The position numbers and the translations under genes are program-made. Below are positions 21,942-30,860 of a DNA stretch of 64,000 nt, in pieces. Position 1 is the stretch's first letter, and each line of letters starts with the position of its first letter. The notes beneath the pieces are model-generated. The model was not told the origin of the DNA. It worked only from the letters and a program-made list of their open reading frames with translations, and ran no database searches. Source of the stretch: Poa pratensis (taxonomy: Eukaryota; Streptophyta; Magnoliopsida; Poales; Poaceae); the NCBI GenBank assembly GCA_947311845.1, contig CAMZMU010000080.1, positions 48,220,381 through 48,284,380 on the forward strand, given 5' to 3'.

Positions 21942-22638
21942 GGAAGGTCTTCTCCAGCGCTTGTGGCGTTAAATATGCAAATTCGCCACGCTTCTTCTCC
22001 ATCCTTAGTCTTCGCCGGCCTGCCACACCACATCCTCCCTCTCGGCTAGCTAGACTTGCTCTTGGTGCCCTCCGTGTTTGGCACCACCAACCTGATTGTG
22101 ACACAAAACGTTCGGACTGCACGTGTAAACGAAACCACGCAAATCATCCCAGACACAACAGGACAAATTCCTGCACTCCAAGGATCCAAATAAGCAGAGT
22201 ACGCTTGCGGATGCAATCTGAAATTGTGGAGGTCAACCGAGTACATCACCCAAAACGAACAACACAAATTGCAGCACGCCAAGGATCCAAATGAGTCGAG
22301 TTCACCACCTTGTGTAATTAAATCAAGTGTCTCTTTTTTTCTGCAACAAACCTGACACGAACAAAAAATATATTCGTCCTGCAGCCAATAGTTTTTCTGT
22401 CCGTCACGCCAACAAAATTCTGTACCAAACGAATCAGCTCACTTTCCTTATTGCACACCACTTGATGCCACCTTTTTTTTGAATAGAATCCGGATCAATT
22501 AGCACGTTAAACATCACGCCATGTAAAGCAGAAACCAATATGTACCTTCCTAATATCGGTCCAGCTGAATTGATATATTCCTCTCTTTTTTTTCGCTCTC
22601 CACCCCTTATCATCTTTTTTTTTTGCTCTGATACCAAA

Positions 22639-23216
22639 TGATACGAATTGTTTGCCCGATCTTTCACCGCAAGAACCACTGGATAACTATCCTTCCAATC
22701 ACGGGAGCGATCCGCGCAACCTGAAGAATCTAGAGAACGAATCTCACGACGAGCAACGAGATGACGAACACCACGCCTCACGCCAAGCTCGACAACCCTT
22801 GACAGATTCAAGGACCTTCTCGCCACGCACGATAACTCCTGACAGATTCAAGAACACTCAGGCCTCTATTTGCTGGATAACTTGACGAACGTCCGAGACG
22901 CCGTCTTACACGCCGGTCCCTTGGGACGGAGGCAACCTTGAACACAAAGTTCTACATAATTTTTAACCCCCTAAAACCCTAGCCGCTGGCTCCTTTATAT
23001 AGGAGGCCAAACACCTAGTCGGTTGGACATGCCCAAACCGAAACCTAATTGACTCCTAAACCTAGTTGGACTCGACCTAGATACAAACCGACCCATGGCG
23101 GGTTCGGCCTAACATGGCATGCAGGCCTAGTTAACACTACCTTAGACTTTTACATATCATTTAAATATCTCCTAGCATGTCAACCAACCAACACGATGCC
23201 GACGATGCCCTCATCA
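22639..23216 (-). repeat. 5' LTR of the mini-element
   Basis: The 578-bp LTR runs from TGATACGAAT to CCCTCATCA on the plus strand. The minus-strand promoter box TATATAAA is at 22994-23001. Confidence 0.9.
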
Positions 23217-23764
23217 TTGCGCCTTGTGGTCATGAGTTCATCCATCAGAGAATGGCTGAACCTTGTCATTGCAGCTCCGTAGGTGACCAGGGTGATTACG
23301 GCAGGGTCGACTTCTTCACCAATGGGAGTTTGGATACTCTCCACACCAGGCTGGGGTCTGGCTGGGAGAAGGTGGAAAGCTCTACTTTTCGCCATTGCCG
23401 ATTCCGAGTACCGCAGGCGGACGAGACCTTCCCAGGCTGCTACCTGGATGGCTTGATTAAGAGTGGCCATGCTCCTACCTTGGATCAATTAAGGCTGACT
23501 CGTGCCAAAAGGACACGGGCCGACATGCACGTCTGCTCAAAATTCACTCCCGGCGGGCGAGAGTGAGTTCTCGAACACCACATATCGAGGGCGAGCAGGC
23601 CTACCAAGAAGAACACAAACGGCCTTCCAAAGAATCAGTGGAAATCCGCCATGATCCTCGGCAGTGGTTTCCAGGAAGACCATGGGGTTCGCCATCGGAT
23701 TATTTTGGATCTGGGTGTAGAATGAGATGAGAACGCGAGATTCCTTTGCGGGATCCTGCTTCAA

Positions 23765-24049
23765 GAGAGTTGGGTGGCTAAGGATAGCAGGCGAGGGTGG
23801 GGATAAACGGCAACTAGGACCGGGGTCTCATATAAGCTGGGTTGTGTCGGCTCCTTCTCTTGGAAGAAACCGGCGAGCCTCTCTCAGGAAATGGGACAAG
23901 TCCTACTGCACCTTACTGTGGACTGACACCAGCCATGCCGGTTAGGCGGAGATGGGTTAAATCCATCGGGCTCACTGTCGGGCAAAAGTAAGGCAGGGCT
24001 TTCCATGCTAGGGTAGTCTACAGCCAGCCTGGTGCTCTGATACCACGTC
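23765..24049 (-). other. Element J leader with PBS
   Basis: This short region lies between the gag-like ORF and the LTR. The minus-strand PBS TGGTATCAGAGC is at 24034-24045, four bases from the LTR end. Confidence 0.7.
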
Positions 24050-25540
24050 TGTGACACCCCTCCCTGGCACATATCACCAGAGAGGCGGTCGCCCCGTGCG
24101 CCATCCCAAGATATCTGGCCGCACGTCACGAGAGTGCAACATAATGGAAATCATTACACAATCAGGCACAAGAAGTGCTACAAATGGTTCACAAGGCCAT
24201 CAAGGCATGACCAAATATCAAGCCAAGCATGGCTCAGGACAGAGTTTAACTTGCAGCGGAAGACGGCTAAGGCAACGGCTTGGAGCGGCTCCATTCCACA
24301 GGCATCTGGCTGGGCTACTGATCCTAGCACGCTCTTGCTCCATCTCCTCGCTAAGGTGGAAGATGGATCCTCGCCAATATCTGGCCACAAACACAAGGCT
24401 AGTGAGTACATTTGTATGCACTCAGCAAGAATCGTCACTCACTACAAACAATCCAACAATCATGCAGCAAGATATATATTGGAAATAAACTCCTACAACA
24501 TGGCAAGTGTACTCTAGATACATGGCATAAAAGTAGCATGACATTGCAAACGATTCATGGCATAAACACTCAATAGGGGTATCGCGGGTACAGAGTCCAA
24601 GCCAGGTGGGGTTGGATCGTGCACCGGCAATCATACAAAGAGCTTACCTGTGATGAGCAAACGAGTGTACCAGTTGGTACCAAATAATACACAACAGCAC
24701 CTGTGATCACTGCTAGGCCCACTGGCCTCATCTTTCCACTCTGGGCATGCACGGATGATGTTGGCTCAGGCCTAACTCTAGGCTCCCAACGATCACACCG
24801 CCATCCCATATCATGGGTAACCATCAACATCTCAAGGCAATATTCCCTGCATCATCTTATTTGTTCATTTAGTGAGATCAGGTCGTTCATTAATTCTTTC
24901 AAACAGAACTTAAGTTTAACCTCCTGACACGACAAAGACACACAGTGTGACCGGCACTGAACTGTTGTTCCATATCCCAGGAACGAGGCTAGCTTGCTAG
25001 GTTGACACTCTCGAGAGGTTGCATTCCCAGCTATCAAAATGCACGTTACTTAGCCGGCACTTCAGGTTGTCACGCTAAAGTCGTACTAAGAAAAATACAC
25101 TTACGTGACGGTCCACTTGCTAAGACACTCTCCTGCACCACCCTATACGCATGGTACAACGGGCAAGTAAATCCGGCACATCCCCCGGCGCTACCGAGTA
25201 TGCCTAGCTCCGGACTCCCTATCACAGTCGAACCCGTGCCTGTCGACCACTCCCTCGGACAGCACAACCGAACGACTGTGCCCAATGGATGGCACAAAAG
25301 GGGCTCAACAACCTACTAGGTCACGGTCCTCCATGAGACGGCGATGGTCCTGCTTTCAAAGTTCAGATTAGTGGCACCATGGACTGACCCTATCGTTGTT
25401 TGGAGGGGTGTTTCATTAAATCAAGTTTCATCATAACAAGTCCAAACAACCAAGGATTAGTCCATACAACAACCATAATATCAATATAATATATCATCAA
25501 ACAACAAGACATTAGCAACATAATATTTTAAGCAATAGTT

Positions 25541-25700
25541 TGTTTGTATTGACCGGGTGACTATGACGGAGATACCTCCGACCAGCGCCATCGCAGATCA
25601 ATACAAAAGTTAGTACAGTTTGTTGGCGTCGATCGGGTGACTGTGGCGGAGATACCTCCGGCCAGTGCCATCACAGATCAACTACCAAAGTTGGTAGGGC
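25541..25700. repeat. Diverged 80-bp tandem repeat
   Basis: CGGGTGACT...GGAGATACCTCCG...GCCATC recurs at a spacing of 80 bp (GACCGGGTGA at 25551, GATCGGGTGA at 25631) with noticeable divergence. Each unit contains the palindrome GGAGATACCTCC-like stretch. Confidence 0.75.
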
Positions 25701-26593
25701 ATGTAGTCTCCAAAATGAACCGAAAGGCACTCACAAGAAAGAAAGCACCCATTCCACTCGAGGATTACCTCGACGTGGTGTCCGCAATCTTGGCAAAAGA
25801 ACCAAATGGAAAGCAAATGTCCCAAGCATCGCAGTCCAGGTGGGCATATGCCAACAACGTTTGACGGAGGGAGAAGAAGCAAATAACTCTTTTTGCAAAT
25901 GCCCCCAACTCCGAGGATCATAAGATGACATTCGTCCGCTCCTCACCTCGGCGAAGAAGAAGAATCAAACAAAGCCACGCAAGTGCGAGGCGCACAGTTG
26001 TATTGTTCCCCATTCCTTTGACTGTGGCGGTTCCTCCAGCCCATCGCCTCGGGAATGGGGGGGTGATGCGCAGATAAGTACTATAAGGTAATGCAACAAT
26101 TTAAAATGCAACAAGGCATGCAAGCATACACATGAAATCATATCGACAATCAACAACATTGACTAGCAGGCAAAACACAACAAGATAAACCAGACAGGAG
26201 CTCATAGCAAGTGGTTAGCTTGCCTGCGAAGATCGACACTGTTTGGCTTGGAGGGTCACGAACGTCACGGTTTAGTGTCTCGGTTCGCCGGTACCGCGGG
26301 ATACCCTATGCATGCACACAAGGGTGCTGAGTATACAAGTATTTTACAAAAATGTAAAACCTACACCACTGGACAGATCCTTTCAAACTAGGAATTTACA
26401 AATTTGAATCACTCCAAACGGAGCTACGGTTCAAAAGATATTGACGTGCGACGGATAGCTATCTGCTGCTCACCTCAAAAAGAAAAAAAAAGAACGGGCC
26501 GAAACTGAGCTGGGCTGGTCTGAAGGTGCATTTCACGAAAAACCGTCTTCAGCTCTGGAAAGCGGGAAGCTGGCTGGGCCCACCTGTCGGCGA

Positions 26594-26668
26594 CTCTCTC
26601 TCTTCTCTCCCTCTTTTTTTTCTTTCTTTCTTCCTCTTCCTTCCTCTTCCTTCCTCCTTCTTCCCTCC
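26594..26668 (+). repeat. 75-base uninterrupted pyrimidine tract
   Basis: There are only C and T on the plus strand, with CTTTCTTTCTTCC and TTCCTTCC subrepeats. It is low-complexity sequence and a candidate for triplex formation. Confidence 0.9.
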
Positions 26669-27021
26669 GACTGCGGCACGGGAGAGCACAGGCGGTCGCC
26701 GGTGCCGGCTGCTGGGAGAGCCAGGGCACGGGCCACGGCGGGGACGGTATGGCGGCGGTGGGCCGCGGTCAGGAGGAGCTGGGGCGGCGGGAGTGCTCCT
26801 CTCGCGTCACGCTCGGGCTCGACGGCTCGGCCGCACGGGCGGCTCTGGGAGAAGTTGCCGCCGGCGTCCGGCAGCCCGGCGAGGCAAGCCGAGGACGACA
26901 GGGAGGCGGTGGCTAGGAGGAAAGGCTCGGGGATGGCTTCAAGCGGAAGGAGGAGGCCGGGGTCGCGTCGCCCGCGAGCTTGCCCAGCTCGGCCAGCACG
27001 GCCATGGTGGGAGGCCATGGT

Positions 27022-27336
27022 TGATGTGGGTTGGTCCCGATTTTCACGGATTTGTGCGGAGGGAACGATGAACACGAAGAACACGGGATGAACACAAAGA
27101 ACACAAAGAGGGGAAATCAACACACAAGGGTAAATAGCAAGTAGCAACTCGGCAAGACTCAATTGGTAACAAATCCCCGAGGGTAGCCCCCAATTCTCCT
27201 CTCCCAAGCACACCTTACTCTTAGAATTGTTTGTCCAATTGGTCAATCCAACCAATCCAATCTAGCCACTCAAAGAGGAAAGATTAGTAAGTAATCGCAA
27301 CTACATGCGGAAGCCTTGGTATCCACGCAGGGATCT
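27022..27336 (-). mobile_element. Gypsy I 3' LTR, segment 1
   Basis: This is the outer end of the I 3' LTR, from TGATGTGGGTTGG, nearly identical to 54546 onward. It is interrupted at GATCT by element G and continues at 34082. Confidence 0.88.
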
Positions 27337-28276
27337 TGATGTAGTGCAACCTACCCTAAGCAACCGAACACTCCACAAGTCACCATGGACCTCAAAGGTG
27401 AACTCCTTCCACTATGTGATTCAATATATGTCACCTTTGGACGTTATACTACTTGACCATTGTCCCTGCGTATTGCTAGTCATGACGGGTACAACACCAC
27501 GGGAAGATGGACAAGGCACAAGAGGAACGAGGCCCGACAAGACGGTGGCTTGGAAGAGAAGAAGGAAGAGAAGCCGCAGCTTCTGCAGCGGTACTACCGC
27601 CAGCCGAGCGGTACTACCGCTGAGTCCCAGGAGCGGTACTACCGCTAGCGCTACCGCCACCACTACCGTGCCGCGCCAAATGCTCTCTGGATCGCCAGCG
27701 GTACCTGCCGGTACCTGCCTCGTACTACCGCTGGAGAACTTCAATATTATTCTTGAGAACTTGCCGGTACTACCGCTGGCGCAGCGGTACTATCGCCACC
27801 TGAAAAGGAACGGTACTACCGCTACCCCAACGGTACTACCGCTGCCTGCGTGCAGAATTAGGGTTGTTGACCCTTGTATCCCTTTCCCACCTACCCCTTT
27901 GGGTCTAGACTATAAATACCCCCTTGGCTGCCTAGGGTTAGATAGACTATGTTTTGAGATTAGAGTAGAGCTAGACTCCTTCTTCTCAAAGGTCTCCTTC
28001 CTCCCCTTGTGGGGATGGTTCCTCCCCTAGTGGAGAAGATCCCCTTGTGGATTCAAGACCTCTACTTGTAGTTTGACTACTTGCCAATCTTTCATCTTCG
28101 GGTGATTCTATTGGACCGGTTGGACCGACCGGTAAGGGAAACGGTTCTTGTATCTTGTGCGTGTTCTTGTGTTCTTGGCGTTCTTCCTCGTGTTCTTCGT
28201 GTTCTTGCGTGAGTTCGTCCACTCGTTCGTCAATCCGTGAAGATTGGGCCACCCTAGAGGAACCTTTTCCTCATCA
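27337..28276 (+). repeat. Element G 5' LTR
   Basis: The 940-bp LTR runs from TGATGTAGTG to CCTCATCA. About eight CGGTACTACCG-like palindromes occupy 27585-27845, and the TATA box TATAAATA is at 27911-27918. The PBS begins three bases after the LTR. Confidence 0.92.
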
Positions 28277-29660
28277 TATGGTATCAGAGCATGGTTGCCA
28301 CGGATTTGACAAGTGTTTCCACCCCCAAATCCACCTAATTTTTCTTCGTTTTTGAGAAATTCGAAAATTTCCACCAAAAATAGCCCCAAATTGCTTTTGG
28401 ATCGATCTGAGATTTGAGTGCGTTTTTGCAAGTTTTGATCCGTGGATCTATTGCTAAACTTGTTGATCTACCTTCCCTTGCGTTCCCATAGCCTAATTCC
28501 ATCATTTGGACCTCCGATTTGCTGTTTTGAGCTCCGTTTTTCCGCCCAAAATCTCGAAATTTCCGTCTCGGGCGCAGTTTCTGGAGCTAGCGGTACTACC
28601 TCTGGTCTAGCGGTACTACCGCTACAGCGGTACTACCTCCATCTCAGCGGTACTACCGCCAGCACCTGGAACAGACACGAAAACAGCATTTCAGCACCAC
28701 GGTTTTGGCCATATCTTTTGATTCCGGACTCCGTTTTTGGTGTTCTTTGGCTCGTTTCGAAGCTACGATCAAGGCCTTCGTCACCATTGCGGAAGATCCA
28801 TCATCCACCACCACCAAAATCCGTGGGCAAGCACGAAGCTTCTACAACAAAGGGTGAAGAACATCGACGAAAGGTATAACATCGCCAACCTTTACCCCTT
28901 GCCATTCCGTTGAAAGCCACACTATATCTTTGCGATTACCATGTCCTATTGAGGCTAGCTCTTGATGATTGCTTGGGCTTTGCACATTTGCACCGTGTAG
29001 TTTCCAAGCAAAAGTTGTGCGCTAGTTCATCTATCATATATCTTGTTGTTGGCAAAAAAAGAAGTGTGTGTGCAAAAGAGAAAAAGAATCAAAAGAGACA
29101 AGAAGCAAAAAGTGCAAGAAAAAGAAAAGAAAGAAACACCACTTGCCATATCTTGTAGGAAAGCGCAAGCTCGATGAACATCTAGTAGGTGGTGCATTGT
29201 TGTGCAAATCTTGTAGCCCACCAATAAATTGCAATCGAGCTAGTGGCTCTCCTTGTACTTGTGCAACACGAGCTTATAGTCTTCGCTAGGATCATATGGT
29301 TCTTTAGCTCACTTCTTGGTTGCATAAGTCCCATTTATCTCTCCGCGCGTGTGTTTCCTTGAACTACATTCCTATCTTTTGAGATTGACTTGTTTTGCTT
29401 TGTGATCATCGTGGTTCTCTACTTGCTTTGACAATATCTTGGTTTTCGGTTGGTTCAATTTGCTTGCCACCTACCATACCTTCCTACCAACTTTTAAGCC
29501 GTGTGTGTTTTGGAGTTTGCTTTGGATACTTGAACACAAGCATTTTACTTTGTGATCGTTTCCCTTGGTTGTCCACGACGTCCAATACTATCTACAAGGT
29601 GAGAGGTTGTGTTCTAGTTCCTTTCCACTCCACATATATACACTTGTCTTGCGAGTTGAC
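28277..29660 (+). other. Element G leader with PBS and palindrome array
   Basis: The PBS is at 28279-28290. CGGTACTACC(G) palindromes recur at about 28590-28665, the same motif as in its U3. An A-rich stretch (about 29045-29150) codes for nothing recognisable. Confidence 0.75.
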
Positions 29661-30860
29661 ATGTCTAGGGAGAGCGAATGCAACTATGGAGCCTATGAGG
29701 AGGACTACACGATGAGTCACATGTACTATGATGCCCCAAGCATTGAGGACATGGGGGACTACTATGACTACTACACCGACAACGACCCCCATGACATGAT
29801 GGATCATCACCAAGACTTCCGCTACAACTACTCCGACTACGACTCCGACTATTCGAGCGTACACGACAAGGAGCGGTACCATGACGTCGAGCAACCTTCA
29901 TCAAATTGTATCGACTCCAAGTACGTGCGAATCTACCACGACTCCGACTACATGAGCTCCAACGACAATGAGGCGCAAGTGTCTTCACATGCCTCATCAC
30001 ATGGTACCAACTTCGACTACAACAACATGGTGGAGCGCCACTACTACGACTACAACTCCGATGACATGGTGGAGAACGTCTACGACTACTACTCTTGTAG
30101 CATGTGCGACGACTTCGACAACATGCAAGAGCAGAGGACCCCCATCACCACCATGTTCAAGAGCGGCACCACCAAGCGTCATGGCACAACCTACTTCTAT
30201 GGTTCAAGCTCAAGACGGTGCTCCGACAAGAAGACCACCATGAGTTCACCCTATGGAGCTCCATCTACTTCCAAGAGTGCCAAGCTTCGCCATTCGCCAT
30301 CAACTTCAAGGAGCCATGACAAGGCCGTCGCCAAGAGCGACAAGCTTCGACATTCTCCTTCAATTTCAAGAAGGCGCCACGAGAAGGACAACGCCAAGAG
30401 TGCCAAGCCTAGCCACTCTACATCAACCCAAAAGCGGCGTCCCAAGAAGTGCATCGACAAGGTCAAGACAAGTCAAGGCCCATCTAGCTCATCAAGGCGC
30501 CACAAGAACGTTGCCAAGGTCTACCACAACTTGTCCAAGCTCCAAGATGACATCTCTTCACTCGCCAAGCTTCGAAACATATCACCAAGTTCGAGTGGAA
30601 GCTCCAAGTCAAGGTCACCAAGGCAACAAGCACGCCGACGTCTACATGAGGAGAAGCATCCAAATGACTTTCGACGACATCCTTCCACTCAGGAGCGTCA
30701 ACGTCGACATGAGAAGAAGACGGCGACAAAGGCACATCCTATGGTGTCCCCTAGTGCTACCACTCCAAGTGCGCCAATAATAGACGAATCATGGCCAACT
30801 TCGACATCTTCATCGAGAAACTCCAACGTCGACGCCGAAGAAGCATGGTCACACACGTGA
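29661..30860 (+). CDS. Element G ORF1: Asp/Tyr-rich protein with RS-like repeats, in the gag position
   Basis: About 399 residues starting at MSRESECNYGAYEE. An in-frame ATG at 29565 would add 32 residues, and I prefer the later one because acidic low-complexity sequence begins there. Residues 1-170 are rich in Asp, Tyr, Ser and His (MGDYYDYYTDND, FRYNYSDYDSDYSS). Residues about 200-290 are basic with recurring SAKLRHSPSTSR, SDKLRHSPSISR and SAKPSHSTSTQKR. I see no capsid-like region corresponding to the one in K and I. The position suggests a Gag substitute; the composition suggests a disordered, RNA-binding or condensing protein. Both are inferences. It ends 77 bases into an overlap with the +1 frame of ORF2. 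Confidence 0.7.
   Translation: MSRESECNYGAYEEDYTMSHMYYDAPSIEDMGDYYDYYTDNDPHDMMDHHQDFRYNYSDYDSDYSSVHDKERYHDVEQPSSNCIDSKYVRIYHDSDYMSSNDNEAQVSSHASSHGTNFDYNNMVERHYYDYNSDDMVENVYDYYSCSMCDDFDNMQEQRTPITTMFKSGTTKRHGTTYFYGSSSRRCSDKKTTMSSPYGAPSTSKSAKLRHSPSTSRSHDKAVAKSDKLRHSPSISRRRHEKDNAKSAKPSHSTSTQKRRPKKCIDKVKTSQGPSSSSRRHKNVAKVYHNLSKLQDDISSLAKLRNISPSSSGSSKSRSPRQQARRRLHEEKHPNDFRRHPSTQERQRRHEKKTATKAHPMVSPSATTPSAPIIDESWPTSTSSSRNSNVDAEEAWSHT

Larger units (their letters stand above)
21364..23216 (-). mobile_element. Complete non-coding mini LTR retrotransposon, TSD TTGCG
   Basis: The 1853-bp element is flanked by TTGCG (21359-21363 and 23217-23221). The 3' LTR is 21364-21905 (542 bp) and the 5' LTR is 22639-23216 (578 bp). 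The interior (21906-22638, 733 bp) contains no meaningful frame. The PBS at 22625-22636 matches initiator Met-tRNA, and the PPT is AAGAAGGGGAGGA (21906-21918). All cis signals are present and no proteins, so it must be mobilised in trans, like TRIM/SMART-type elements. The LTRs differ at roughly 11 sites plus a 36-bp deletion, so it is older than G or LARD B. Confidence 0.92.
21073..23764 (-). pseudogene. Element J gag-like ORF, interrupted by the mini-element
   Basis: Minus-strand segments 23537-23764, 23222-23488 and 21073-21363 read as parts of one protein of roughly 300 residues once the mini-element and its TSD are set aside. The N-terminal piece includes ISFYTQIQNNPMANPMVF. The middle piece includes AAWEGLVRLRYSE and VITLVTYGAAMTRFSHSLM. 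The C-terminal piece contains LERSLDASVTQALARVQQH and ends at a stop at 21073. A stop or frameshift separates the first two pieces. There is no zinc knuckle, protease or RT. It lies just inside a PBS and long LTR, so a Gag-like role in a non-autonomous LTR element is inferred. I do not recognise a named family. Confidence 0.5.
24050..27021 (-). mobile_element. Element J 5' LTR, long and non-coding, cut by element I
   Basis: The plus-strand sequence starts TGTGACACCCC right after the PBS, so this is the end of a minus-strand 5' LTR. At least 2972 bp remain before the gypsy I LTR begins at 27022; whether more existed cannot be seen. No convincing gene was found. It includes an 80-bp tandem repeat (25541-25700) and a pyrimidine tract (26594-26668). 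GC rises after 26680, where compositional open frames appear on both strands. Confidence 0.6.

Noticed and set aside
25637..25864. 75-codon plus-strand frame in the J LTR
   Set aside because: It overlaps a tandem repeat in a non-coding LTR, is short, and has no related copy in the window.
26533..27255. 240-codon minus-strand frame
   Set aside because: It crosses the junction between the J LTR and the gypsy I LTR, so it cannot be an ancestral gene.
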